A DNA stretch of 64,000 bases from Acanthaster planci (GCF_001949145.1 NW_019091379.1:1857537-1921536); one strand, 5' to 3'. Positions 37,001-52,000 are shown, numbered from the stretch's first letter. The notes: generated from the letters alone by a model not told the origin. A program made the numbers and translations.

Positions 37001-40000
37001 ACAGTGCCTCAGTAATTCATGTATGTAGACCTTTCTTCCCACTCAGCCGTCCTTCCTTTTTTTTGGAACTGAATTGACTCTTTGCAAGAGTGTGACTCCA
37101 ATTGATTTTCCCATTTGATATCTTTGGACAAGTACATGTTTTACATATTTTGTGATGTTTCATCCCGCTTTCAGTGACGATTTCTTACCCTTGCGCCATC
37201 TTGCCCTTTTTTCGTGCCCATACCAGAGTAAGGAGGCCCAGGGAGAGATGGTGGGGAGTCTCAAGACCATCTCGGTCACCTCCAGTAAGCTGCTGCTGGT
37301 TGTCAAAGGGATGTCAGCTGATCCCAATGCACCTAACGCCAAGAACCTTCTGGCTGCTGCAGCAAGGTAACCTACATGTAGTTTAATATTACCTTACACT
37401 TCCCCATCCTTTCCCGACTTACCCCCAGTGCCAACTGTCCCCTCCCTCCCCCTTGGGTCAATGCAGCAGTCCAACGGTACATACAGTATGTATGTGAGGT
37501 CGTACTGTAACTTATTTACTGGATTTTTGAATGGATCAGGCAGTTCAGCAAGTAATCCTTGAAACTATAGCTACCTGTCAGTGGTGTCAAATACCCTTGT
37601 CCTGTTGAGGATAGATGCCTCTACCATGTCTATCTCAAAACGAATGCATTTGGCTTCATACTGCTACTATCAGTGGTGCCCATCGTAGTTTCACCGTTGT
37701 TTTGATGAATGCGCTTCCCATTCCTAAACAGAGGAGTGACAAACAGCATCAACAACCTGATTGACACCTTCATGCAAGCCGCCCCGGGCCAGAAGGAGTG
37801 TGACAGCGCTCTGCGCAACATCCAGACCATGAAGAACATTCTGGACAACATCAACGAGCCCATCAATGACTGGACCTACTTTGATTGCCTGCAGGGTGTG
37901 ATGGAGAAGTCCAAGGTCAGCGATAATGATAGTGGAACCCGCTACCATTTCTCTGTGTGGTGTAGTGTTTTGTTGCCCAAAAGCTTTGTTTCAGCATGTG
38001 GTCCAGTCGGTTTCTCAGAGTCTCATTACGTTTCTTGAGTCGTTCAAACCTCTTCTTTCCAGTGTTGTAGTTAAATCAGTCTCAAGTCTAGTCACGAGTG
38101 CAAGTAACGGAGGATGGACATTGGCACAAGAATGCCATTGTTGTAGCTCATTTGAAAAGCTAATGACTTGACGTGAGACGGGATGACCAGTTGCGGACTT
38201 CTGAGGATTTATGACCACTGTGATAACATTGTACTCAGCGTTGCTTTTCCCACACCTACTTTGACTTTACCATTTCTTTCCCGTCTTTGCCCCTCTAGGA
38301 TCTAGGTGAAAGCATGGGAGGCATCACGCAGAATGCCAAGAACGGTCAGCTGGAGGAGTTTGGTAAGAACGTAGAGGCAGCCGGTGCAGCTGTCTGTGGT
38401 CTGACGGAAGCAGCAGCTCAGGTGGGTGTTCAAAACCTACACTTGGGGCATAGAACAAAAACCTTCATACAGAGGCTCATTGCTTGCAAATCAACAACAA
38501 CTCATTTTCAACCATGACAAAGATAACTATTTTACTTTTTGTTCGGGCAAAGGATCACAACACAGAGATGTGCCATGTTATATCTTCATACCTTTATCCT
38601 GAATACTGTTTTTTCATTGACCCAGAATCATCAAATGACAGGGTGACATATCCGCATGTTACACTCACTGTTACACATCACACCAACCAGTATTGTGTGA
38701 TATTGCATGCACCCGCGCATGCACTCAGACGTCTTCTCAGTGTACAGGATAATGCCGGGACGGCTAACCGCTAATGTTTAAAAGATTCCGGTGTTGCCCT
38801 CAATTTTCTTCACAAAAATTAGCCAAAAAAAAAAAATAATCAGGGCAGAGATATGACAAAACAGTTGTTGACTACTTTGATGTGGTATATGACATTTCGA
38901 ACACCCTCGGGTAGGCATTGCGCCCTCAGCTTTTACCTACGGTGCTGTGCATCTCCTGGGTTTTCAAAACCTCTGTCACACATCACAGCAGTCAACAATT
39001 CTTAAATATCATTTGTTTGAATATTAAATATATACTGCTTGTTTTATCATCATCCAATTTCTGTGTTCTTACCCTCAGTCGGCCTACCTTGTAGGTATTG
39101 CAGATCCCTCCAGCGTAGCAGGAAGACCTGGTCTGGTAGATCAGTCTCAGTTTGCCCGCGCCCACCAGGCCATCCAAGCAGCTTGTAACAGCCTCCTCAA
39201 CCCAAAGAGCAGCCAGCAGCAGGTTGGTACCACTCCCCATTTCCCTCTGTTACTTGCATTGTGGGCACCAGGTGCCACGTTCAAAGTCGGTAGATGTCGC
39301 ATCTCCCACAGTCCTTTGGAGCCCGCCTACTTTGATTTCAAACCATGTGCGAATTGAGTGTTCTTTGACTTCGACTGTGGCTTACGCCATCAGAATGCTG
39401 CAGTGAAGAGCCTTAGACATGAGTCTTTGGACATGACATGACTAAAACAAACAGTGGATCGACAAGGTGTGTGGGAAATGTGTAACGTCGTTGCAGATGA
39501 TCTATTTCATAGTTGCTGTTTTGTCACCTCACTAACACGAGAAGGCGTGTGAAGGAGAGAGGCCAGCCTCTTTTTTGTGCATGTGACGGCACTCTGTGTA
39601 TTGACCATTATTGTTGAGTGCTTGTTATCTGACTAGTTTGTATAAGTCCAGGATCATGTACCATCGTTTGCTCTATCATGCATGTTTCTGTCAATCGTCC
39701 AGTCTACAACAAAAATCGTACTGTGTTGTTCGTACGTGATTATGTGTCAGATTCGGTATCCTTGTAAAATGACTTGTTCAAGTGAGATTGGAAGTCTTAC
39801 CCGGAGATGAAATGCTTGAAACCTTTGATCAGTTCAAAACAGATTGATACATTCAACATACTGCCAAACCATAATCGACTTGGCGAGCTCAAAGGTTCAG
39901 AAAAGCACGGCTACAATGATGTGGGCTGAATAGCATCTGGTTCAATCTGTTGACAGAAACTTGTCAGGAACTCAAGAGATGGTAGCCTCACTGTCACAAG

Positions 40001-43000
40001 ATGAATTCAAAAACTTTCAATTTACTCTAATGTTTTGGTCCTGCACCTAGTCTACCAAATACACAAGCACTGACACTTTGATACAGCAAAATGAGTGTAA
40101 TATTTTCACATCAGATGCGGATTTTATGTTTAGGGCATATAGCTGTGCATGTTGGGCCACCCTCAGTTTGTTTACGTTGTTTGTTTACTAGCTTATCTTT
40201 TGTGTAATAAACTAAATCAGCACTATGAGGCCATGCCACCACCTTTACAGGATTGTCATTTTTAAGTACTTTGCATTGTGGGAAAAAGTTATTATTTTAC
40301 AGGATGAAATCCTGAAGACCACAGATTAATTCGCGTGGATTGTGTGTTAAGGAGAGAGTTCACTGGCAAAAATGGAGCAATCCATTTCTGAATGTGCATA
40401 ATTTGCATTTTGTACCGGAGCAACGTTTTTTTTTTCCCCAAACTTTTGCCAACAACAGTCCATATGAAGGCCTGCAAGAAATGCTCATCCTTAGTGGTAG
40501 AAAGATTAACACTGGTCGCCGTTTATGTGTGAAATTGGAGCCTAGTGTTGGAGACTTACCAGTACCAAGAGATTGCTTGATCACAACTAACATACTCGAC
40601 ATGTTTCCCAAAACCAGAACTATTTATTGTATTTGATGTGCATTTGAAAAGGAATGTTTTATTGTTTACAGTTACACATGTCCTTCGTGTGGTTGACATC
40701 TTTCTTTTCCCCAACGTTCTCTTGTGAGGGTTTCACATTTTCAAACCTATCCCTTTCAAAATCTGGCAAATGCTGTCCATCTTGGGGGTTGTTTCCCTTC
40801 ACATCCCTTCATCTTCCTTCAAATTTTCCCCTTCCATCTCCCGCCCCCTCCCGTTCCCTTCGTTGCGTGTCACCACAATTAATCCACTAACACAAGCATT
40901 TTTGTGCCTTTTGTCGTTAGACCATGGGCGCCCTGATGTCGACATTTTCCGAGGTCACACCTCTGTTCGGCAAACTGGTCCCTTATTCCTCCATCCATTC
41001 GTCTGTCCGTATATCACCCCGTATGTTTGATCACCTGACCAATTTGCTGGTTAGCGACACACACAGAGTACTTTTCTTGTCTTCTCAAACCACTGCTGAC
41101 TTTTTCTTAAAAGGAACTCGCTCTGGACCATTTATTGTGATGAAGCAACAAAATCTGTGTTCCTGGGCATGTTTTGAAATGATTTTGAAAGTTTTCAGAG
41201 GCTCTGCTGAGGAAAAGTTTGGAGGGAATTTTCATGTGCAATGACAAAGTCTTTACAGATGTGAAAATGATCAGAGGCATAAGACAAAAAGTATACCATG
41301 TGCTGAACATGTAGCATAAAAAGGAAATCAGTAACAATCTTTTGAATTTTGTTATCTGTTTAGTGGCAGCAGATTTAAAACTATTCCACAGAGCAATTAA
41401 AGTCCAAAACAGGAATGTCGCCACTTGATGATTAAAGGGGTCTGTGACAGGCAGAGTCTAATATCTGTGGGTACAATATGCACGTTTTCAATTTGGATGT
41501 TGATCATGGATTCAAAGTTACTTTGCCTAGAAAAATTGGTCCAAAGCTAGTTATAAATACCTTTCATCTTTTCCTCTGTGAGCATCCTTCATTAAAACCA
41601 AAAAAAAATCCCTTTCTGCAGTAACCATTTCTTACATTTGATCCCACATGTTCATATCGATTTTGATTTGTGTAAACGACTGTATCTTTCTTTTTGACGG
41701 CCAGAATTTGATTGCAAGCTTACTTGATGTGCTGGAAACTGTTGCATCAGTACCATGGTTTCTGCGCTTGCCGATTTGTTTTGAATACGTTCATGACTGC
41801 TTTGTCATTGCATGTTCCTGAGAACCACAGTGATTTATTTGAAGCTTGCTGTTGTTATGTTGTATCTCAATTAATTATTTTGTACTTTTATTGGTAATGA
41901 GGGGAAAAATTTAAAGTACATGTATCATGGCTGGCAATCAGGGCACCATGAGAAGTGGAAGTTTTTTTTAAATTTTGTACGAAGGTATTCTTGTTGAGTG
42001 TGAAAGACCAAGGAGGATGTCATCACGTTACCAAAAACACAGCTTGTGGAGTCTTCAAACCCTTATGTTGTCTATCCCAGAAAGGGATCAGTTCAACAAG
42101 TGGATTGAAGAATTCTGCTTTTTATCTGCTTGCATTTACCCCAGAAATCCAAGTTTGGACAAAGCTTGAGCCTAGCCAAAACTTATATTTTGTGGAACCA
42201 CAAATTATGTTTTCTGAATTGCAACTTAGTCAGGAATCTGGCTTTTGTTGAAGAAAAACAGAAAGCTGATGGAACAATTTTCCTTAGCCCTTCAACTTTA
42301 AATACCTATAATTTCAACCATGCTTTCATGATTGGTTTACAAATTCTTTTCCTACTGTATAAAATTTCAATAGTTAGTAGCATTTCATGTATAGGCATAT
42401 GACATCCACATTTGTGTATCTGATACTGTATTTGTGGCGTGTACCAGTAATCTTACAAGCCATTCTGAACTGTGACCTATCTTGCATTTGGAATTCCCCC
42501 TGGCTTTATGCATTTCTTAGCTTGCCACCCTTATTTGAGTGCCAGAATATGAAGTTTGGGGTCACTGATGACAGCATGACGACCGAGAAGTGATGTCACA
42601 TGTGAAACAAAACAAGCCCCTTGGAGGGACTTTTTGTCCATCTGTACAATTGGCATATGATGATTAGGCATTTGATATACACCTGTAGTAAAATTGGATA
42701 CAGACACCTAATCTTCGATGTGTTCGATACAGTGTCGACTATTTAGCATGTTCGGCAAACAAAATTTGGCCTTTTTTTCAATCGTGGAATTCAACTACGT
42801 ATTTAGTGATTTGGGTAGTTAAAAGACTCAAAATGCTTACTGGGTTAAACCATGACAGACATTGAAGCTCTATTCTATATGTTAATATTTCTTTTTGTTT
42901 TGATAGCTGCTTCAGGTAATTTCCATTCCTCCCATACATGTAGTTAAGAATGCATGGCTCACCCCCAGGCCTTCTGTGTACTCAACCAGACCCTGCTGCT

Positions 43001-46000
43001 GTGATGCCGAGTTTCCTCTTTGACCTGTCACTCCAGAATTTTGAGTTGTAAACTAAAAATTTAACAAGCATTTGTGGGAAATCATGTGGACCATAGAGCA
43101 GAATGCCTGTGTAGTTCTGTCATGAAATCTGGTGTGCAAATGATGAGAAAATAAGCGTTTGAAACAAACACCAGAAGAAACTAATTCTGTCGACTTTGTA
43201 TGCTGAGAGAGTCTCAAGGAACTTCTAAAATGTTCAGTTTGCAAATCACTGCAACAGAGAAGCAGGTTTTTTTTTTTCAATTGACTGTGATGTACCCACA
43301 GACAATTAGTGAGATGGTTTTACTCATGATCTATGGAGAGTCCGTAGCTTGTCCACTACTTGTAACAAAGTGGAGAGGCTTGTAAATAATCATTAGCGTC
43401 ATGTCTGGTTTTTTATCCCATCCCTAGGTTCTCGCTGCTGCCACTGAGGTAGCCAAGCATACCTCAGCGCTCTGCAACATCTGCCGTGTGGCTTCGTCGA
43501 AGACCAGCAACCCAGTGGCCAAGAAACACTTTGTGCAATCTGCCAAGGATGTGGCCAACAGCACTGCTAACCTGGTCAAGAGCATCAAGGTAATTTCAGG
43601 CCCGCAGTACGAGAGTTAGGAACAGATCTGCAAGTATTCATTGCACTCAGCATCTGTTTTAAGGACTGTGGGTTCCATGAGTATTTCCATATTCATGAGC
43701 AAAACTGTGATGTCATCTGAGGAAGAAGTCTCAATGTTACATCGGTTTTTGCACAAACAAGTCCTGCACTTTTGTAGAGTTTCCTGGACCAAGTTTTTTC
43801 TTCTTTTGCTGATGCATTGCTGTTTATGTGCATAGCAATAAGAACACATCAATCCCTCTCTCAGAAATGTTTCCAGTAGGTAAATTCTGGGTTCACAATT
43901 AGAACAGAAACACCTATGCACTGAACCATGTCTTCCTTAGATGATTTCACAGCAACAGCGCCCTCCGTTGCATGGATAATTTTAATTGTTTAAAAACATG
44001 AGCTTTTCAGTGCATTTAACCAAATAGGAGTGTGTAAGAGTTTTCATGCTTTGAAGAAAATTACAAAGATGGCAGAAAAATTGTGCAAAAATTCATTGGA
44101 GCTACACTTTAACGTTATGTGGATCCTGAAATGTTCTTGCAGGCCCTGGATGGCAACTTCACCGATGAGAACAGGGAGAAGTGTGCAGCCAGCACCAAGC
44201 CCCTACTGGAAGCGGTGGAGAACCTCGTCACCTTTGCCTCCTCTCCTGAATTCTCCAGCGTGCCGGCCAAGATCACACCTCAGGTCCGTGAATCCAGTCC
44301 ATCAATTGCAGTGATGGTCTGATCGGATTAGACCATCAGCAAACATTTCTTGTCAAAAAACGTCTTCATTTCTGCCTCGGTTAAAATTGTTGTCCATTTA
44401 TATCATTTGCTCAAGAGCCCAAACTGTTCACAATGTAACCACAATACATTGTTGCACTAGCAACTTTTAACAAATCCTGTGGAACAGGATGCGCATATGG
44501 TCGTACTTTTCTGAGGCAATCTACAGAGGGCGCTGCTGTAGTTTTGATAGAAGTGCCTGTGTATATGTGCCGGCCAGGGCCCTTTTCCAATACTTGACTT
44601 GGGCTCCGTCTCAGGCTTCGTTCCCAAAACCAATCTCCGATTGTGGGCCTGATGCGTTTAAATTAAATTGCAGTACTGTAATTTCTGGCTCTCTTGCATC
44701 TTATTTGATGTTTTGTGGCACTATTAAACTAATTACTGCGCTTACAGCTTCAAAGTCGGGTAGTAAAAAACAGCTGAAGCCTGGGACGGAGCCGAAGTTG
44801 AGTATTGGAAACCAGCCCAGAGAAAGAGAGGACAACTTCCATTCGATTTAATGCCATTGTATCTTGCCTCCAGGCTCGCCAAGCTATGGAACCCATCATC
44901 TCAGCCGGTAAGATGATGATAGCGAGTTCCTGTGCCTTGATCCAGACGGCCAAACCCCTGGCGCTGAACCCCAAGGACCCGCCCACCTGGCAGCAGCTGG
45001 CCAACCACTCCAAGGACGTGTCCGACTCCATCAAGAAACTTGTGTCTTCCATCAGGTTGGTGGCTGCCCGGCTTCAGCCAGAGCATCAGCGTGGAGTTCT
45101 GTGTTGAGACGCCAGTTTTTGATTTCAGAAAATGCTAGGTTGATTGCATGGGGCCTGCTCTGGCTGTGAAACTGACAAACAGGAGTTGAAGGGCAAGCTG
45201 TAGTGATGACTGGCCCACTGATAGATGGGCCATCTAGTCAACCATTTGGAACCAGGCTGTTGGTTGATATTCAATAGCCAATCTCATTAAGCAGTACAAC
45301 AGCAACTCTTCACGTGGCAATAACTCTGCGATGTACATTGCGACAGGTTGCAGCCAATGACAAAAATGTGAACGATGATGAAATCTTACAAACTAGTTCA
45401 ACAACGGTTGTTCCAAAGTACTTGTATTGTACGTGTGGATAATTGAAAATCATTCACTCGCAGTCAAACTGTCGTTCGCAACTGAACTTGCTCAAGTTAA
45501 ACTAGTGATGATTTTGTGCTTATCAAACATCCAGTATGACCACCAGGGTGGATGTGCTGTAGATTTTTGGAACCAAAATGGCTTCCAATCTGAACATGTT
45601 TCAACTGATCCCATAGTTACCTCTGGTTTTTACCAGTGCATAAATATCTGTTACCTCCATCTCTAAGTGGTCTCTGAAGCTGTCAGTAACATGCTCCCTT
45701 TTCCATCTTACCACATCATCAGGGATCGTGCTCCTGGACAGGTGGAATGCGATAATGCCATAGAGCAGGTCAACCAGTCGATGAGGGATCTAGACCAAGC
45801 CTCTCTCGCTGCCATGAGCCAGAGTCTCCCCCCGCATGAAGGTGCTACACTGAAGGTGAGCACCGGTAGAGCTACAGGGAAAGAAAAACACTGGGGTGAT
45901 TTTGCTGTGATTAACATCGGAGTGGTAATCACAAACCACCGAAATTGAACAAAGGCTACCTTCCCTGGGTTCAGTCAAGGATTTGTGACGTGCGTCTGCC

Positions 46001-49000
46001 TTTGCACAGTTTCTAACATCAAACATCCCTATTCGAACCGGAGGGTAACTTTCAAAGAGTGTTTTTAACCTGGGAGTATTGAATTTCTAATGTTTGTTAC
46101 AGTGGGCGCGGTTGTTGGTAACCAGCGTTGCTGTCACCCTCAGGCTGGACCTAAATCCTTTCCCTCAGATAAAGAAACAAAGGACAGTCTGGTGACATGC
46201 CTGGATTCTTCTTTGGTTTGTTTTTTCCTGTTTTAATACAGAGCTTCACAGAGCAGATGGCCAACAGTGCCGTGGAACTGAAATACCAGATTGACGAAGT
46301 GGCGACAGCATCCAAGGGACAAGCAGAAAAACTAGGACATGCCGTAAGACCTTTATTGGACGAGCCAGGGATAAGTCTTAAAGAATGAGAGAAAGAACTG
46401 TTTTGTTACATGTACACATGCAAGAGATTAGGCAAACGACAAAAACCAAGGCTTTCTGTCACAGTTGGTATTTATCTGTCTTTTTTGTCACACTGCCTGT
46501 TTGATCCGCCAGGTGTCATCCATGGCCAACTACTTTGACCCGCTGACGCGCAGTGCCATCGGCGCTGCGTCCAAGACCTCCAATTCACAGCGTCAGATGG
46601 CTATCTTAGACCTGACAAAAACGGTGGCCGAGTCGGGACTTCAGCTTCTGTTTGCAGCCAAAGAGGGTGGTGGGAATCCAAAGGTATGATACCATGTCTT
46701 ACGCACCAGTCAAGTTACAAGTTCCCCAAACACCAAGTGCATGATGAGCACGTACCTACGACCACAAAATACCAGGGGTGTGTTCAGAAGTGCACTACCA
46801 TGCATATGCATGTGTACTATCAATGATAAAGGTAAATGTGGTGGTGCCAATACCACCATACATATTGCGTTGTTGATCTCCAAGTGACCAACTCATCTCG
46901 CTGCTGGTCAGCTTTGCGTAACTTTTAGAATGGGCTCCTGCTCTTCCGTGTAACCATTTATCTGTGGCAATCACACAGCGAATCTTTTTGAAATTTTTTC
47001 CCATGTTCATGATGGGTGAGTACACTGTAAATGCTAGGGATTTGCTCTTGTTTACTGGAATTTTTTTTTCCCTCCTAGGCTGTCCATACCCATGCAGCTA
47101 TCGATGAAGCTGCACAAGGCATGAAGGAAGCGGTGGATGATTTGAACACCATGCTCGAGGAGGCAGCCAGTGAGTTTGGCATTGTCTCAGGAATGGTGGA
47201 TACCATCTCCAAAGCCATCCTGAAGGTAGGACCCCAACCCCTCACCTGGTTTTTGTCTGTGCTGTGGCCGGAAAATGGCTGGAAAAAGTCTAACCAAGTT
47301 GACTATGGATATGCCTAGTACTGTGAGATGGACCAGAGTTTTCCAGCTATGAATCACTGTCGTAGACTAGCAACCAGCAGCATGAGAATCTTGTGCATGT
47401 ACATGCACTCTTGGCAAACTTTTGGTTTGGGGAAAAAATCGTCTCCTGCCTGCTCTGTACTTTGTTGAAAAGGGCAGACCTTTTACACGCGTTAATAGTG
47501 TTCTTCAGTGCTGGATTTGTTTTAAGTCATTACATTTCCCTTTTGTGCCAAGTTCCCTGAACTCGGGGAATTAGAGACAGCTTTTTTTTCTTTCAACTTT
47601 GATAGAAGTACCATAGAGAACACACCGAGGCTCAGGTTGGGAGAATCTTTGCTTATTTTGTATCGAAATAACTGGCCCATGTTTGAATGGAAAGATGCAC
47701 TTGTCCTACAGGCCTCCTTGCTTGTCTCCTTTCCGTAGGATTTGTAATAGATCATGTAATAAGTCAGCTTAGTTCCCGCGGTATGGCAGTGGGAGACGTT
47801 GAGACGCTGGTGGAAGCAGACATACCAATCCTTTTTTTCAATGGCCTTACGCATGCTCAGAACTACTAAAAACGACCGGTCTGCTCGAAGCCACCGAGTG
47901 TCTAAAAGTCTCCCAGTCCATGGGAAATCAAATCCATGGAAGTATGCCCAATGCTTGAAGTTGATGAGAAGTACCCGTTTGATGGAAATTTCATGTGATT
48001 GAAGGGGAGATTGTTCCTGAACCCCCAATTTCTCTAAATTGACCCAAATTTACCTCAAAGTTTGGTAGTAAGTTTGGGTTGAGGACTCTTAGCTCAGTAC
48101 AGTGGAGTGGACATCCAGAGCTTACTCAAATCCATTCAGTCGGCCTTTGTGTCACTGTAAGAACTTTTGGACATGTTGGAGAATTCACTGAGGGCTTTTT
48201 TCCTTCTGAAATTTCTAAGCAAAGGGTTTTGACTTTTTTTAACCCTTGCAGACTGATGACACCTTGCCTGAGAATGAAGCGGGCGAGTTTGTGGACTATC
48301 AGACGAGCATGGTGAAGTCCTGCAAAGCTATCATCAAGACATCCCACGACATGGTAGGGCTGAATGCAGACTTTATTTTTGTAGATGGACTGATGAACAG
48401 TGTTTGCGTTTGCTCAAATTTTGCTTTTTTTTTTTTCAATTTCAATTGCGCCCATCTTTCTTGTGAATCACTGTGTGGTTTATTGTGTTCATCAAGAAAT
48501 ATAGTTGATTTAAGTAACTGTTTGGGTACAGAAAACATGGCAGTATTGGTTAGCTACTTGTACATGTAGCTGAAGTTTTGGTCAAGTGTAGAACTTTTTT
48601 CAGAACTTCCGATGGCACTATTAAGCTCATAGACAACTTAAGGCATACATCTAAAGGTACGATTCTGTCTTTTTGCATCTTAAGTTTTGTATGCGCTAAG
48701 TGAAAAATTAAATTTTACAAGTCCTTAATTTGGTTTGAAGTGCCAAAATGTGAGGAATAACTTTTAAAATGTTACTTTTCTGCCTCATTTAACTTACGAA
48801 TATACAGATATACTAGGAAAAGTCAGCGATTATGGAAATAGTCTTTTCACAGAATATGAACTGCAAGGCTGTTGTACATGTTGATGCAACTATGCTACTT
48901 CTTTTTCATCCCTGAATACACTTAAAGCTTCTAGTTTGTAAACAAACAGCAAAAAGCCAGCAGAAGAAAGGTAGTGCCACAACACAGCTCCATTTTCAGA

Positions 49001-52000
49001 AAACAGCTGCCAAGAGTTAAGAATTTTGGCAGACCGTAGCTCGCAGCAACGCTCAGCTCGTCCAGGATTTGAGCCATCCTGAACTGAAACTCGTTTTGTT
49101 GCAGTCGCCGTTTTAAGCCAGTGTTTGGCAGTCGCAACATTTAGCCAGCATTCTCACGCCCATACAGAAAAAGTTGCGTCGAGTGACAAGTTTGACGACA
49201 GTTGATAGTTAGCTCAGCATTTCTGTGTTGTTTTTTATTTCCTTCTCCTTCCACCCTGCTCCCAGCTTGCAGTGAGCAAGAGGAATGTGAGTCTTGTTGA
49301 ATCTATCGCATCACCCATCTTCCATTATTTCATGGACTCATTCGACATCTGTTCAACCGCCAGTCGCCAGCTTTTCTATCAATTTCCCCGTCTCCAAAAA
49401 ACAGTCCCAATTTCCATACCAGTACTTTGGTGTCGGACATCATTGCCTGTTTTAACCGATGCATGCTTGCCCGCAGTAGTGTTGAATCTGTACGCGCATC
49501 CAGCTGTGGTGTTTCTGTGCCTGCTGAAGACGACACTGAAAAATGTGCTGCTGCAGAAACCGAAGCTTAAATGCACGCTTGGAACTTCAAATTTGATGCA
49601 CAGTCTCGTACAAGGCAAAAAGAGAAGTTTCCTCTTCAGCATAGTTACCTAATTTAGAGCCCAAACACTCCCCATACACATAGATTTTTGTGAAATAAGA
49701 GGAAAATGAAATGATCGGGTGTCAAAACGTTAACATGTCTACTCTTGAAAGTAAAAAACGTGATGCTGTATGTCATTAAATAGCCCCAGTACAACTCATT
49801 CTAACACCAAATGACAAAGTTCAATATAACCATCACCTTACAGCAGCATTTTCACTATTCCGCCAAGTAATTCTTCCATAACAAATGGCACTTTTTTGAC
49901 CATGATGAACTCTTGTTCAGGTGAATTCTTGGTACCGGGTATGTACCAACTATTTGGATGCACAGTCACAAGAGAAGTTTCCCTGAGAGACCCTGTGCTC
50001 AGTGTAACGTTGTGTGATGTACATTGATCTAGATTGGTCTGAATTCAATTGGGTGGCATACGAGAAGCTACAATTCTGAGAAACACTGGTGTCCACCAGT
50101 AGGGCAATCAATTGTGCCTACTTCACATAGCAAAGGTGGAGAACGGATAAAGTTTGTGTTCGAAAGGCTCATAACTTATCAACCACTTGGCTATTTGAAA
50201 TTGTCATTCAAAGGATGGGAGGGGATATTGGAATAATTGATCTCAATTGTGTCATGTATACATACCTACTTCGGTACCTACTGAGTACAAAATAACTCAT
50301 ATAGCAGATTATCATTATTCAACATCAGACCTAATTGCTTTCTTGCCCCCTGCTAATTTCGAGCCCTTGCACCCTGAATACCGTGCACCCCACTTGTACC
50401 CCCAAATAACCCAAGCCTCCTTCCTGCTGTTGCTAATATATGCACCTTTGACAGAATTCAAAGCAAGGCGTTCTTGTCTTTGTAAATGGGCATTTCTGAT
50501 CCAACCCCACTTCCCTAGCTTCATGACGGAGCTCAGCAGCTCTAAAAAGGCTTTCGTATCCAACTGAGGCAAGCTCAGCTGAATTGTCGACCAAAGTTTG
50601 GGCCGCATATGCCATGGCTTAATTCTTGTGGCATTTTTTGTAACATCACTTCATTGTCAAGTACACGTTAAGAGTGTTGTGAAACCACACGTGTGTGAAT
50701 TTCCGTCTGCGAATATTTGAAATGGCTAATCATCGCAGTCTTGCAGTGAATGTAGAGACATTTCAGTGATGTGTATAGATTTTACACAGAAGAGAATCGT
50801 TTATATCTTTGGGATGTTTGAATCTCACTGTACATATTAGCATTTGCATACAGTATCAAAACAAGACATACGAGGACAAGTCCTCTGTTTGCTCATGTCG
50901 TATAAGGACAAGTCCTCTGTTCTATACATCCCAATATGTCATCACCTGATCCAAGGTTTTTCTCCAACCAAAGCTTGACAGTGCTGTCATATTCAAAGAA
51001 AGTAACTCTCAGTAGCTTGTTAAAGTGTGCAAAATATAGAAATAAAGATGTTTCTAAAATGGAGTATTGTAAAGTCAAAATTAGGTACGTGCACATGTGC
51101 CATCCGCTGAGAGGTTTGGTGTTTACCATCTGTGAACTGAGCCAAAATCAGAGGCAGAGTTGATGTCACTGAAATGTCCTGAAGTGTTTTTATGACTGGT
51201 TGTTAACATGTAAATCCTGTGAATAATGAAATCACATCCGAAGTCATCATTTAACATTTTGAGGCTGTATGTCGGTTAAGCTCAATGAAATGGTTAATGA
51301 GTTTGATGGTTGTTTTATATTAAGGGAACATTTAGCCGGTGTGCTGTACACTTATCTCAGATCTTAACTTAAATGCACCTGCTTTAAAGTGCATGGGGTC
51401 AAAATTACGCATCTGGCATCATTTTTGTCAGATCTACCTACATGCAAATGTGCAACTGCCATTGGACGTTTGCTGAGCATTCATATATATTCACTACAGA
51501 AGAAAATGACACACACGGGACAGAAAAGATGTCTTTGATGGTGATATCAAACCAGATATCCTTCATCAAATCTGAGTGAATTGCAGTGTTCACACAAGCC
51601 TGTAATTTTTGCCATGGAGGCTGACGGAATCTGCAAATTAGGCAGTTGGTGGGTTTTATCCAAATCATTACTAATATTACTCTCTCTGAACTCGCACATG
51701 TACATGTGAGAGAGTGCATAAACACACTACTCTGATATGCGTTAGACTGAGGTCCATTCAGTTGGGTATTGGCTAGCTCTGCAGCCATTGGGTAGATGGA
51801 CATTGTAATATACCGATACCTGATTGATTCAAACTCTCTCTTTTTCTTCATTGGGGATGTATCTCCTGGCTGCGCTTTTCTGTACATCACCAGGTCTCCA
51901 AGGCCAACAGCAACGTGGGTGAGTTAGGCACCCTGGCCAATAACCTCTCCCACGAGTACAGCAAGCTAGCCGAGGATGCCCGAGGAGCCATGGCCTCCAC

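Larger units (their letters stand above)
32498..37226 (+). other. 4.7-kb intron; repeats only
   Basis: Holds the TTAA element at 33613-33926, a diverged duplication at about 36001-36430 and ACATGTAC clusters (34150, 35203, 36375, 36850). A 27-base exon-like block at 33385-33411 has a poor donor and is not called. No other gene was seen. Confidence 0.75.

Noticed and set aside
37280-37300. Loss of the KANK-binding Gly1404 (Thr in LKTIS)
   Set aside because: I first placed 1404 here; recounting from VBS3 and Trp1630 puts it in exon 30, where Gly is conserved.
40921-40953. 33-nt in-frame exon-like block (TMGALMSTFSE)
   Set aside because: The donor GTCACA is far from consensus.
49272-49652. 126-codon plus-strand open frame after a GCAG
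   Set aside because: Exons 39 and 40 join perfectly without it, and no in-phase donor was found.
51438-51890. 150-codon minus-strand open frame
   Set aside because: Unrelated to any family I know; it ends next to exon 40 and has no splice or promoter support.
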